Below the pieces are notes generated by a model that was not told the origin of the DNA, did not search any database, and saw only the letters and a program-made list of their open reading frames with translations. From contig CAUJIK010000012.1 in the NCBI GenBank assembly GCA_963205255.1, positions 1 to 38,298 of the forward strand: a DNA stretch of 38,298 nt, in the 5' to 3' direction. The DNA comes from Pseudomonadota bacterium (lineage in GTDB: Bacteria; Pseudomonadota; Gammaproteobacteria; Steroidobacterales; Steroidobacteraceae). This document shows positions 1 through 9,694 of the stretch, piece by piece. Position 1 is the stretch's first letter. Each line of letters starts with the position of its first letter. The position numbers and the translations under genes were made by a program.

Positions 1-1
1 G

Positions 2-3000
2 CCGGACGTGCTGGAGACGAACTACTCGATGCTGGAGTACATGCAACTGCGTCCGGTGGAAGCACCGATCATCGACCGCACGGTGGAATGGCTGGAGGCT
101 GATGCGGCAAACCAGCTAATCATCGTGCTCGACGAGGCGCACCTGTATCAGGGCGCGCAGGGGGCGGAGGTCGCATTGCTGCTGCGGCGACTGGCGAGCC
201 GGCTGCGCGTCAGCAGGGACCGTATCCGGTTCATCCTCACCAGCGCCAGCCTAGCGGAAGGCGAGGGTGCAACGGAGAAGATCCGGCACTTTGCCGCCCT
301 GCTAACGGGAGTCCCCGAATCCGGCCGATCGTTCGCTGTCGTCACCAGCCAGCTCGACAAGCCGGCCGCCGCCGGCGTGGTCGGCGACGCCGAACGGGCG
401 GCGCTGGCGAACCTGGACATCTCGGCCCTGCAAGGGCCGGCGGTTGAGGAGGCTTCTGCGATTGCCGCGTGCAGCCGGCTGCTGCAAGACCTTGGCGGAG
501 CGCCACTGGGGCCGGGAGCCGGGATGGCTGCCGCCCAGGATGCGCTCTCCATGGTGTTGGCGCGAACCGTCAGCTTCCGCAATGTCGCAGCGGCGATCAT
601 GGGCGCGGCCAAGGAGTTCGGCTCGCTGGCACAGCAGACATTCGGGGGCCACAGCGACTCGGAAAAGGCGCTGGATGGTTTGCTCGCGGCAGCGGCGTTC
701 GCGCGTCGCGCGAGCGACGGCAAGATCCTGCTACCCAGTCGTGCGCACCTGCTGTTCCGTGGGCTGGAAGGCATCTTTGCGTGCACCAATCCCAATTGCT
801 CGGAACGCCGCATTGGCGTCGGACCCGGCACCTTGGGGCGCTTGTATTCGAGTCCGCGGCAGTTCTGCGCCTGCGGGGGAAAGGTCTTTGAACTGCTGAC
901 GCATCGGGACTGCGGCGCGGCCTTCCTGCGCGGTTACTTCCGGCCGTCGGACCCGGACTTCCTGTGGCATGAACCATCGACGGGCGTGGTCGATCCCAGG
1001 AACCGGCTGTCGGAACTGCATTTGCTGGTCGAGTCAGGGCGCGACCAGTCGGCCATGAATCGGGTCTGGATGCACATCCGCTCGGGTCGGTTGCAGCGAC
1101 AGCAGCCCGCGGAAGGCGCGGGGTGGATCGAGTTGCGCGAGCAGCGAAGCAACTCGGTGCAGATACAGGGACGAACCGTCTACACATTCGACGGACAGTG
1201 TCCGGTTTGCCTCGGCAGGTGGCAGGACCGGATGCACCCGAAGATCATGGATCTGGTCACCAAGGGTGAAGATCCGTTCTCGCATCTCATCGCCACGCAG
1301 GTACGGCTTCAGCCGCAGGCAAGCGTGCCGAGTCGCGTGGCACCGAACGGCGGCCGCAAGACGCTGATCTTCTCCGACGGACGCCAGCGTGCGGCGCGGC
1401 TGTCGCGCGACGTTCCGCGCGTGCTGGAGCAGGACGCGTTCCGGCAGGCGCTGGTGCTCGCGGCAAACTCGATACAGGCGCTCGGCCTGGAGCCCAGGTT
1501 GAGCGACCCCTTCATTTATGTGGCGTTCGTGGCCGAGTCGTCGAAGTGGTACCTGAGTTTCTTCGACGGTGACGATCAGCACTACCTGCTGAGTGCGCAG
1601 GACAAGTTCCAGCGCCTGTACCGCGGAGAGCTTTCCGAGGCGATACGAGAAGGGTGGGACGATGCTCGGGGATCCGCACGGTTCCGCATCGAACTGATGC
1701 GTACCCTCGGCAATCGGCACTATTCGGTGTCAGCGCTGGGGATTGCGTACGTTGCACCGCGCCGGTTCACCGGGAACCATGTTATCGAGAGACTCGCACC
1801 GTTGGGCATCCCCGCCGGAGAGGCGGAATCTCTGGCGATCATCTGGATACAGGGATTGCTGGAGGACATGTCGATCCATACCAATATTACCGACACCTGG
1901 CGAACCATCGCGCGCGGTGGCTATTCGCGCGAGGTTGGATCGCGTACTGGATTTGCACGAGAGTTCGAGAAGTCCCTGCGTGCGGCGGGACTTGATTCGG
2001 TCGCGGTCGTGGCTGGTATTGCCGCGGGTGTCGCTCAGACTGCTCCCGGAACCACGGATCGGTGGCTGCTGGAGGAAGGCGCCGTGAAGCTGGTGCCGGC
2101 GCTGGACAAGCCTTGGTACCGGTGCACGTCCTGCACGTTCCTGTCTCCTGTCGTGTGGCGCAACCGATGCGCGGCCTGTGGCAAGGAGTCGGTACTTACC
2201 GTCGATCCGGATTCCGATCCGTATCTCCGTGCGCGCAAGGATTTCTGGCGCAAGCCCGTCGAGCGGGTGCTCACTGGGATGGACCGGCCGCAGACCCTGG
2301 ATGTGCAGGAACATACGGCCCAGCTGGCCTATCGAGACACCGGGGAAATCGAGTCGACCACCGAGTCCTTTGAGCGGCGCTTCCGGGACATCCTGATCGA
2401 CGACGAGCACGCGATCGACGTGCTCAGCTGCACCACCACGATGGAAGTGGGCGTTGACATCGGATCGCTGATCGCGGTGAGCATGAGGAACATGCCGCCT
2501 TCGCGGCACAACTATCAGCAGAGGGCGGGTCGTGCCGGTCGGCGCGGCAGCGCCGTGTCTTCGGTGGTGACGTTCGCGCAGAACAATCCGCACGACGCCC
2601 ACCTGTTCGAGCACCCTGAGGAACTCATTGCCGGCAAGCCCTCCGTGCACTCGGTCGATGTGGAGAACGCGTACCTGGCTGCGCGTCACGCCTACGCCGA
2701 GCTGCTGCAGGAATACTTCCGGAACGCGACGATTGCCAGCGGTAGGGCCAATGTATTCGCCACGCTGGGGCGGACCAAGGCGTTCTTCGAGGGGACAGAT
2801 GCCGGCAGCCTGCGCGATCTGCGGGACTGGCTCGGCCACCAGCCCGAAGGTGCGCAGGCCGTCGAGAGAATTGAACTCTGGCTTCCGAAGCAGACTGGCC
2901 TGACCGGTCGGCACTGTGCCGACCGATTGCTCGCGGTGCTGGACGGGCTGACGCAGAAGGCGATGGGCGATCTGCCCACGGACGAGGAGGACCTCATTGA

Positions 3001-4432
3001 GTTCCTGTTTGCGCATGGCGTGCTGCCAGCGTACGCGTTCCCGCGCGACCTGATCGCGCTGGAAATCCAGAGGCAGGGAAGCCATGAGACCGAACAGAGG
3101 CCGCAGCAGGGTGCGCGCGTGGCGCTCTCCGAGTACGCGCCGGGCCGGACAGTCGTGGTCAACAAGCGGACCTACCGCGTTGGAGCAATCACCGCGGCGA
3201 CGGCAGTAAATGAGCCGCGCAAGGCGCGGCCGTTGTTCGACCATCCCGGTCGATATTTGCAGTGCGCCAACTGTCTGAACACGATGTCTCCGGAAACCGG
3301 GTTGGAAGGTCAGAGGTGCCCGGTTTGCGCAGACGCGCCGATGGATCCGATCACGGTGATTCAACCGCAGATCTCCTGGCCCCAGGATGGAAAACCCGTC
3401 GATGAGTTCGACGACGACCAGGAGTACACCGAAACCACACTGGCACAACTTCCGGTACCGGCAAGCGACGCTGCGTTCGAGACGCCGCGGCGGTTCGGCG
3501 TGCGGTCCGAGGTGCGATTCGGGCGGCAAGTGCCGCTGGTGATCGTGAATCGTGGTCCGGTAGTCGGTGGTCAGCCGAAGGGGTTCCGCGTCTGCCGCGA
3601 TTGCGGCCATGTGCCTCTGGGCGACGCTCCGTTCGAGCCGCACAGGCGGCACTACCGATTGCCGCCGTATGTGCGGGCCGGAGAGCGATGTAACGGGCCG
3701 ATGGAGACCGTGTACCTGGGGTACGAATTCCGTACCGATGTCGTGCTGGTGCGCACGCAACTGTCGAGGCCCTTCGCGTCCGACATTCGCGACCCGGACA
3801 GCGCGCCGCAGGTACGAGCTGCGTGCATGTCGCTGTCGGCCGCGCTGGCGCTGGCGGCGGCCGATTCGTTGGGGGTGGACCAGCGCGAGTTGGAGTCCGG
3901 GTACCGGCTTCGCCGTATGGATACGGGCGAGTCGTTCGTGGAACTGTTCATGTACGACTCCATCGCGGGTGGTGCGGGCTACTCCAAGGCGGTGGGCGAG
4001 GCATTCGAGGACGTGTTCGCGATGGCTCTGCGACGCCTGGCCGACTGCGATTGCCAGCCGTCGTGCAGTCGGTGTCTGAGGACCTACCAGAACCGCATGA
4101 GCCACAGTTCGCTGGATCGGCGCCTTGGGCACGAACTCGGTGTGTACATTCAGACGGGTGTTGCGCCCGGGATCGCGGACGTGGCCCAGCAGGGAGCGAT
4201 CCTGCGTCCGCTCGCCGGCATGCTGGATCTGGCGGGTTGGCAGGCCGCCGCATCTCGCGACTGCGCCTTGGAGGTTGAGCGCGGTGGCGTGTCATCGCGG
4301 CTCCACCTTCGCCCGTCGCTGCGTGATCCGGACGATGTCCCCGACACTTGGCGTCAGGGCGTGGTGTTCAGCCAGTTCGAGGTCGAAAAGGACCTGCCGT
4401 CTTGTATATTGAAGATGCCAGTGGGAAGGTAA
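2..4432 (+). CDS. DruE-like DEAH helicase with C-terminal DUF1998 (5' end outside window)
   Basis: Superfamily 2 helicase, probably the ATP-driven motor of a Druantia-type antiphage operon. The reading frame is open from base 2, and the first visible residues (TNYSMLEYM) already lie between helicase motifs I and II, so the Walker A part is outside the window. About 1476 residues are visible. Seen in order: DEAH box near residue 45, LTSAS (motif III) near 80, cysteine pairs near 260, 400 and 715, a helicase C-terminal domain with QRAGRAGRRG (motif VI) near 840, another CxxC set near 1090-1110, and the DUF1998 region with its CxCxxxCxxC cluster near 1350-1360. Helicase plus DUF1998 in one chain is the DruE arrangement; in DISARM these parts sit on separate proteins. 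Its stop overlaps the start of the next gene by one base. The helicase assignment is firm; the DruE name rests on context. Confidence 0.85.
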   Translation, partial: PDVLETNYSMLEYMQLRPVEAPIIDRTVEWLEADAANQLIIVLDEAHLYQGAQGAEVALLLRRLASRLRVSRDRIRFILTSASLAEGEGATEKIRHFAALLTGVPESGRSFAVVTSQLDKPAAAGVVGDAERAALANLDISALQGPAVEEASAIAACSRLLQDLGGAPLGPGAGMAAAQDALSMVLARTVSFRNVAAAIMGAAKEFGSLAQQTFGGHSDSEKALDGLLAAAAFARRASDGKILLPSRAHLLFRGLEGIFACTNPNCSERRIGVGPGTLGRLYSSPRQFCACGGKVFELLTHRDCGAAFLRGYFRPSDPDFLWHEPSTGVVDPRNRLSELHLLVESGRDQSAMNRVWMHIRSGRLQRQQPAEGAGWIELREQRSNSVQIQGRTVYTFDGQCPVCLGRWQDRMHPKIMDLVTKGEDPFSHLIATQVRLQPQASVPSRVAPNGGRKTLIFSDGRQRAARLSRDVPRVLEQDAFRQALVLAANSIQALGLEPRLSDPFIYVAFVAESSKWYLSFFDGDDQHYLLSAQDKFQRLYRGELSEAIREGWDDARGSARFRIELMRTLGNRHYSVSALGIAYVAPRRFTGNHVIERLAPLGIPAGEAESLAIIWIQGLLEDMSIHTNITDTWRTIARGGYSREVGSRTGFAREFEKSLRAAGLDSVAVVAGIAAGVAQTAPGTTDRWLLEEGAVKLVPALDKPWYRCTSCTFLSPVVWRNRCAACGKESVLTVDPDSDPYLRARKDFWRKPVERVLTGMDRPQTLDVQEHTAQLAYRDTGEIESTTESFERRFRDILIDDEHAIDVLSCTTTMEVGVDIGSLIAVSMRNMPPSRHNYQQRAGRAGRRGSAVSSVVTFAQNNPHDAHLFEHPEELIAGKPSVHSVDVENAYLAARHAYAELLQEYFRNATIASGRANVFATLGRTKAFFEGTDAGSLRDLRDWLGHQPEGAQAVERIELWLPKQTGLTGRHCADRLLAVLDGLTQKAMGDLPTDEEDLIEFLFAHGVLPAYAFPRDLIALEIQRQGSHETEQRPQQGARVALSEYAPGRTVVVNKRTYRVGAITAATAVNEPRKARPLFDHPGRYLQCANCLNTMSPETGLEGQRCPVCADAPMDPITVIQPQISWPQDGKPVDEFDDDQEYTETTLAQLPVPASDAAFETPRRFGVRSEVRFGRQVPLVIVNRGPVVGGQPKGFRVCRDCGHVPLGDAPFEPHRRHYRLPPYVRAGERCNGPMETVYLGYEFRTDVVLVRTQLSRPFASDIRDPDSAPQVRAACMSLSAALALAAADSLGVDQRELESGYRLRRMDTGESFVELFMYDSIAGGAGYSKAVGEAFEDVFAMALRRLADCDCQPSCSRCLRTYQNRMSHSSLDRRLGHELGVYIQTGVAPGIADVAQQGAILRPLAGMLDLAGWQAAASRDCALEVERGGVSSRLHLRPSLRDPDDVPDTWRQGVVFSQFEVEKDLPSCILKMPVGR

Positions 4433-5637
4433 TGGCAGTTGTACGCATCGCAGCGCGAGAGGCACGGCTTCGTCGCAAGGTTCGGGATCACCTACGGGAG
4501 CTCGGCTACACGAAGGGGCCGGGTGGCATCCTCGTTCCGCCCAGTCTGGACAAGGCCAGTTATAGGTCGCTGCATCTCTCGCAACGGGAAGAGCGGCTCG
4601 ACAAGGATGGGGACTTCCTGGCGGAGAATCAGGACGAGCTGATCAAGCACTTCGCCAATGGGCCGGAGATCGACCTGAAGCGATTCAACGTGCGTCTGGA
4701 GCTGGTACACAAGGGGACTTGGCAGGCGGACCTGTTTCGCTTTGCCACGTTGCTTTGGAGCATTCCGGTTTCGCAAGGATTCGGGCGCCGGATCCGGTAC
4801 CTCGTTTGGGATGACTCTGTAGGTCGTCTCGTCGGGCTGTTCGCGCTCACCGACCCGGTGTTCAATCTTCGCGCCCGGGATGGAGAGATTGGTTGGAGTT
4901 CCGATGACCGCAGCGAGCGGTTGATCTACTTGATGGACGGCTACGTGGTCGGCGCGGTGCCGCCCTACAACCGTATCCTCGGTGGCAAGCTCATTGCCTG
5001 TCTGTTGCGTTCCAAGGAAGTCGTCCGGGATTTCCGCGACAAGTACGGAGCGACGGACGGCGTGATTTCGGGGAAGGCAAAGAACGCGCACCTCGTTGCA
5101 GTCACTACCACATCGGCTCTGGGCAGATCGTCGGTGTACAACCGGTTGCGTCTAGGCGGAAGGGAGTATCTGAGCCCAGTCGGCTACACGAGCGGGTACG
5201 GGCACTTTCATTTTCCCGATGCGCTGTTCGCAGAAATGCGTGCGTACCTGAAGGCGAAGAAGGACACCTACGAAAAGAACCATCGGTTCGGCGATGGCCC
5301 CAACTGGAAGATGCGCGCGATCCGGCGCAGTCTGGAGTTGCTGGACATGAATCCAGCGCTGCTCAAGCACGGGCTGGCGCGTCAGGTGTTCCTAGGTCTG
5401 GTGGCAGACAACGCGGTAGCGGTGTTGCGGGGGAAGAAGGTCAAGCCGTCCTACAAGTCCCTCCTGTCCGCCGCTGACGTGGGCGAGGCAGCGGCGGAGC
5501 GATGGTTGCGGCCTCGGGCGGGGAGAGACTTGAGCTACCTGTCGATAACTAGGGAAGAGATACTGAGGCAGATCCTGCTACAGCCGCAGTCTCCGGGCGT
5601 CGCAAAGGGAGAGGAACTGCGTGTTCTTCGCGGTTGA
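4432..5637 (+). CDS. druA: DruA-like protein (DUF4338)
   Basis: A 401-residue member of the DUF4338 family, which includes DruA of type I Druantia antiphage systems. Family hallmarks seen: a VWD...GRLVGLFALTDPVF block near residues 125-145, MDGYVVGAVPPYN then LGGKLIA near 168-190, and VTTTSALGRSSVYNRL near 222-240. The biochemical activity of the family is not known to me; no classical nuclease motif is visible. I chose ATG 4432 because it overlaps the helicase stop (TAATG) and follows GGGAAGG, although the frame stays open back to a TTG at 4348. It is followed by a 17-base overlap with the next gene, so all four island genes look translationally coupled. DUF4338 proteins also occur near transposases, but the helicase partner here favours defence. 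Confidence 0.85.
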   Translation: MAVVRIAAREARLRRKVRDHLRELGYTKGPGGILVPPSLDKASYRSLHLSQREERLDKDGDFLAENQDELIKHFANGPEIDLKRFNVRLELVHKGTWQADLFRFATLLWSIPVSQGFGRRIRYLVWDDSVGRLVGLFALTDPVFNLRARDGEIGWSSDDRSERLIYLMDGYVVGAVPPYNRILGGKLIACLLRSKEVVRDFRDKYGATDGVISGKAKNAHLVAVTTTSALGRSSVYNRLRLGGREYLSPVGYTSGYGHFHFPDALFAEMRAYLKAKKDTYEKNHRFGDGPNWKMRAIRRSLELLDMNPALLKHGLARQVFLGLVADNAVAVLRGKKVKPSYKSLLSAADVGEAAAERWLRPRAGRDLSYLSITREEILRQILLQPQSPGVAKGEELRVLRG

Positions 5638-7150
5638 GCCTTCGTCCGGTGTTGAAGTTTCTGCGGACTCGGCGCGAGCCGGACGGACGTACCGCTGCCC
5701 GACGTGTGGAGCCCGGGTGCAGGTAAGGAGAGGATCCGAGCGTGCGGTCCACTTCGCGCACCTGCAGGGGACTGCCGAACCGGATTGCGAGAACTACACA
5801 CCTTCGCGGTTCGAGTATCGGAGACGGCCACCCGGGGAAGGTCGGATGGTCGGGCCGGGAATTGCCACCAGCTACCTGTCATTTTCAATATCGATCAACG
5901 GTCCACGGCTCGCATATTGGCTGCCTCCGGCGCCGGGCGCGACTTGGAGCGGAGCCGTGGAGGTCGAGGCCTTCGAGACATCGCGAGCCTTCCGCGCCAG
6001 CAATCTCCGAAACGGACAACGTGTCGAGTTTCCGCTCGTGGATGGGCAGTGGAATGTGCGCGATATGGGCGATGTGGCCGACGAGTACCTGGAACTGCTG
6101 GCCTGCGGACGACAGTCCCTCGATGCCTCGGGCGCCGTTTTCGATGCCAGTACGGCGGTAGGACGGCAGGTCCTGCCCGGCCAATCGGTGGCCTACGGAC
6201 AGTCGCTGCATTGGGTGAGTCGCGCTGCGCTCGATCCGCAGGCGCGGGGTGTCAGACTGTGTGCGGTTGAGAAAATGGGGCTCGCGAGCGGATGGCACGT
6301 ATACAGGGTTCAGTTGCCCGAGGGCGCCTACACCGGCGATGAGTTCATGGAACTCGTTCAATGGCTGGAGAGGAGGATTCGTCCTGCGCGCCCGAAGGCG
6401 TGGATCGAGTCGCCCTGGCCGAGGGCGACAACGGAGTCCGGCTTTGCGGTTTATGACCCGGCAGATGGCGAGTTGGCTGTGTGCACGGATCGGGCGGTGG
6501 ACATACGAATTGCCGACGCTAGAACGGGCCGGAATGTGTTGGAGAGATTCTCTCGGCAGAACATGAGCGTTGAGGATCTCCAGAAAGGAGTCTACGACCT
6601 CTTCATCAATGACTTGCCCCATGAGACGTTCGTGGTCGAGGCTGGGATCGGTGGAGGTTCTGGGGCTGTCTTGGTTCGGCTGGCCGAACAGGAGCCGGTC
6701 GCGCTTGCCTATGCGCAGCCTGTGCTCGATGCGCTGATTGCCTCGGGGAAGCGGTCGGTGCCCCTGCAACTGACTTGGGGACATCCCGCAGTCGGCGCCA
6801 TTGTGAATCTGGACGGTCGGGCTCTCGGTCAGGAGGGGGCTTTCGGGGCAGCGGTTCTGATGTCGCCTGGTATGCGGCTCGATGCGGCAAGCCTGGGCTC
6901 GCTGGAGTGGCCGGCCGAGAATGCGGTCGCGGCCGAGCCGGTCCGTCCCTTTCCGTCGCAACTGCGCGAACGGGCGACATGGTTGCTCTCGGTGGCCAGC
7001 GCGGGGAACAGAGGACGAGGAGAGCGTGTCGTGGTTCCCAATGCCCTCCGTGACGACGCCGTATTTCATAGGCTCGCGATGGCATCGTGGCGCGTGGAAC
7101 TGGGTCCGCAGGTTCGGGCAATGTCCAGATCATTGAGTGAATGGCAATGA
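5621..7150 (+). CDS. Defence-operon protein with CoiA-like N-terminal zinc knuckle, unknown function
   Basis: I do not recognise this 509-residue protein as a whole. Its first 60 residues carry C26-x2-C29, then H44-F-A-H47, then C56, which resembles the zinc-binding start of CoiA-like competence proteins and related nuclease-associated proteins. The remainder looks like a mix of beta-rich segments with no catalytic motif I can name. No signal peptide or membrane segment is seen. The start is GTG 5621, preceded by AAAGGGAGAGG at good spacing and overlapping the DruA stop by 17 bases. The end overlaps the next gene. By position it could stand in for DruB or DruC of type I Druantia, but I cannot confirm homology. 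Confidence 0.7.
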   Translation: MFFAVEPSSGVEVSADSARAGRTYRCPTCGARVQVRRGSERAVHFAHLQGTAEPDCENYTPSRFEYRRRPPGEGRMVGPGIATSYLSFSISINGPRLAYWLPPAPGATWSGAVEVEAFETSRAFRASNLRNGQRVEFPLVDGQWNVRDMGDVADEYLELLACGRQSLDASGAVFDASTAVGRQVLPGQSVAYGQSLHWVSRAALDPQARGVRLCAVEKMGLASGWHVYRVQLPEGAYTGDEFMELVQWLERRIRPARPKAWIESPWPRATTESGFAVYDPADGELAVCTDRAVDIRIADARTGRNVLERFSRQNMSVEDLQKGVYDLFINDLPHETFVVEAGIGGGSGAVLVRLAEQEPVALAYAQPVLDALIASGKRSVPLQLTWGHPAVGAIVNLDGRALGQEGAFGAAVLMSPGMRLDAASLGSLEWPAENAVAAEPVRPFPSQLRERATWLLSVASAGNRGRGERVVVPNALRDDAVFHRLAMASWRVELGPQVRAMSRSLSEWQ

Positions 7151-9654
7151 TTCCACACGATATCAACCGTGATCGATTCGACTACCTTGTGGATGCGGGA
7201 CTCAAGTCCGGCGAGCTGAAGGACTTCTTCAAGGAAAAGAAGCAACGGCTGCTCATGTGCGGCGTAAGAGCACAGAACCTGCCCGCGGACACCGCTGCGG
7301 CGAAAACGCTGGTCCATCAGTTCTCCGAGGAGGCGCATCGGGTTTTGGGTGCGTGGATACAGGAACTGGAGGATGAGGAATGCACCGTCGGTCCGGACCA
7401 GTGGATTCCGCGATACCAGGCCATCGAAGAGTATCGAGTGGAGTTCCCGGCCGACGACATGAAGGCCATGGCGCGGGCGGGGTTGAAGGAACTCTACAAG
7501 GAGCACCCGCGGGCGGACTGGATTCAGTTCCTGTCCACTTCGCCCAAGAAGGACACGGAAGAAGTCGTCGAACTGGTCGAGCCCGAGATCGCGACGCCGA
7601 GCGAGGGCGAATGGATCGCTTTTGGCCAATGGCTGTGCGGCGCCGGGACCGTGGACCACGTCGCGAATCCGGTACTGCGTGATGCGGCCGCGATACTGGC
7701 CATGTGGGATCGGCGTGCCCCACCGATCGAACTGACGACGGACAAGGGCCGGCGCGCACTGCCGCTCATCGAGAAGCTGATCGATGAGACGGAGCGTCCC
7801 GCTGCGCCTGGCCCGGTTCGCAAGGGCTTGCGTGCCGGTGCGCCGGTAACGCGCGCGCGGGAAGAGGATGTTGACTACCTGGGGCTTCCGGTGCTCGCAA
7901 CCCGGGTTCACTCGCCCCGTTCGGGGCCGTACATGGCGAAGGTGGAAGCCTTCGTCGATGAAAGCGGCCCGTTCCGCCTGGAGGAGTCCGACCTGCGCGA
8001 GGTGATCAGAACCGACGGCAGAGTGGCCATCTTTACCGACAGGGGATTCGCCGAACCGCGGCCCGGTGAGGCCGTGAAGTACCGGATTGAATCGCACGTC
8101 ACGAACTTGCCTGTGAAGGTCCGCGTGAGGGAGGTGCTGGACTCTGCACTGATTCCCGTGGTGCGCCTACCATACAGCACCAAGGAGGCGCACCAGGTTC
8201 GCAGAGCCATCGAGGAATACGCACGCACCCCGTACGCGCGTCAGGCCGTGTTCGTGACTACCGACGATCTATGCGTGAAGCCGCGTGTGGATTCGCTGGC
8301 GCGCCTGACGGCCCGGGACTACGACTGGGTCTTGGACACGTGGGACCATCTCGAAGGCGTGGAGCTGTCGAGCGGAACGTATGTTCTGGCCCCACTCCCG
8401 CCACCCACAGGAAGACTGAGTTGCGCGCCGCTCGCAGCGGCGGCCGTCCGACTCCTCGGCGATAGGCAGCGACGCTCGCAGGCCAATCTCACGAAGGCAC
8501 AGGCGAACCAGTTGCAGGAGATGCTGCGCGACGATTCTTTGGGTATAGACGATCTGTCCCGAGATCGCCTCGCGGAGAACGTGCAGTTCCTAGCCGCAGC
8601 GGGTGAGGACTACGATGATCTCGTGAAGTTGCTGATGACGTCGCCGGTAGTGCGGGCGGATGTGGATCGACTCGTCGAGTTGCGCGTCTCCGAGTTGACA
8701 GCGGAGAAGCAGAAGGAATCTCGCGCAATGGAGAGATTGCGACAGGAGCGTGAGGGGCTGGAGGCAAAGATTAGGGAACTCCGGCTGGATGCCGAGAAGA
8801 AGTCCAAAGACGTGCGCGCGGCAGTCGTCAAGGCGTTCAGGAAGGCCTCTGAGAAGGAGATAGAAGCACTTGGTGAAGCTTCCGTGCTGCTCGCACTGAT
8901 CGGGCGCGATGGGACAGCACGCGTTGCCCGCGTCGACGATGCGCCGGAGGACACGCCGGCCGAGACTGTTGTGAGGGATCCCGTCCCCGCAACCCACAGG
9001 GTATCTATAAGGAAGAAGGCACCCTCGCAGGGTCAGGTGAGGGACGTGTTCCGGAAGTATGGACTCGCGACGGATATCTGTGAACGAGTCGAACGCCTTC
9101 TTCGGGCCGCGGTTGCGGTGGGTCTCCCGATCACTACTCATGGAAGCGGTGCGCGTGCACTAGCGGAGGACCTCGCGACGGTGCTTTCAGCAGGCGAGAG
9201 TACGATTTGCGAAGTTCCAATCGGCCTCATCTCGAACGAGTGGTTGGAAACAAGGTTGGGAGAAGACAGCAATGGGGCTGTGTTGCTCCTCGACGGGAAT
9301 CTCTCGGACATCAGCGTCTATGCACCCGGTATTCTCGACGCCCTGGTCGCTGCGGCCATAGGGCGAAAGAGCGAACTGGCTGTGCGACCACTTGTGATCG
9401 CACTGTCGAGTGGTCCCGCTGGGCTTCCGCTGCCGGCAGAACTCAACGAGCTGGCGGTGGAACTCGATCTCAATGTGCTGGGCGGATTGTTCGCTGCCGA
9501 GGACCGGGGGCAGTTGCAGCCGCAGGGCGCGTTAGCCAAGCGTGCGATAAAGCGGTTTGATACCGATGCGACTTTGTCCAACCTCGATCTCACGCCCGCC
9601 GTTCTGGATGACCTGAACTGGCTTCTCTGCCGATCGTTACAGGGCTCTCAGTGA
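7141..9654 (+). CDS. Large coiled-coil protein with degenerate AAA/P-loop-like C-terminus, unknown function
   Basis: An 837-residue protein of unknown function, last gene of the defence operon. Seen: a charged N-terminal half; a strongly charged probable coiled coil around residues 500-575, rich in E, K, R and Q; then a C-terminal domain. In that domain, residues near 660-680 read GLPITTHGSGARALAEDLA, which is laid out like a Walker A region but lacks the GK[ST] lysine, and near 711-743 there is an AVLLLDGNLSDIS segment resembling a Walker B strand. This suggests a P-loop fold that has lost ATP binding, or a chance resemblance. The start may be ATG 7141 or ATG 7147; the latter gives a classic ATGA overlap with the previous stop. 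Only 40 bases separate its stop from the convergent integrase gene. Confidence 0.72.
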   Translation: MAMIPHDINRDRFDYLVDAGLKSGELKDFFKEKKQRLLMCGVRAQNLPADTAAAKTLVHQFSEEAHRVLGAWIQELEDEECTVGPDQWIPRYQAIEEYRVEFPADDMKAMARAGLKELYKEHPRADWIQFLSTSPKKDTEEVVELVEPEIATPSEGEWIAFGQWLCGAGTVDHVANPVLRDAAAILAMWDRRAPPIELTTDKGRRALPLIEKLIDETERPAAPGPVRKGLRAGAPVTRAREEDVDYLGLPVLATRVHSPRSGPYMAKVEAFVDESGPFRLEESDLREVIRTDGRVAIFTDRGFAEPRPGEAVKYRIESHVTNLPVKVRVREVLDSALIPVVRLPYSTKEAHQVRRAIEEYARTPYARQAVFVTTDDLCVKPRVDSLARLTARDYDWVLDTWDHLEGVELSSGTYVLAPLPPPTGRLSCAPLAAAAVRLLGDRQRRSQANLTKAQANQLQEMLRDDSLGIDDLSRDRLAENVQFLAAAGEDYDDLVKLLMTSPVVRADVDRLVELRVSELTAEKQKESRAMERLRQEREGLEAKIRELRLDAEKKSKDVRAAVVKAFRKASEKEIEALGEASVLLALIGRDGTARVARVDDAPEDTPAETVVRDPVPATHRVSIRKKAPSQGQVRDVFRKYGLATDICERVERLLRAAVAVGLPITTHGSGARALAEDLATVLSAGESTICEVPIGLISNEWLETRLGEDSNGAVLLLDGNLSDISVYAPGILDALVAAAIGRKSELAVRPLVIALSSGPAGLPLPAELNELAVELDLNVLGGLFAAEDRGQLQPQGALAKRAIKRFDTDATLSNLDLTPAVLDDLNWLLCRSLQGSQ

Positions 9655-9694
9655 ATGCAAGGGATCAAGCGCCTTCCTTAGTCCTGGTTGTGGC

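Noticed and set aside
1730-4132. 800-codon minus-strand frame opposite the helicase
   Set aside because: Antisense shadow of a high-GC gene; low-complexity R/H-rich translation with no motif, while the plus strand encodes a clear helicase.
2-4432. DISARM or Dpd helicase
   Set aside because: In DISARM the helicase and DUF1998 parts are on separate proteins, no DISARM methyltransferase or Dpd gene is seen, and the DUF4338 neighbour points to Druantia.
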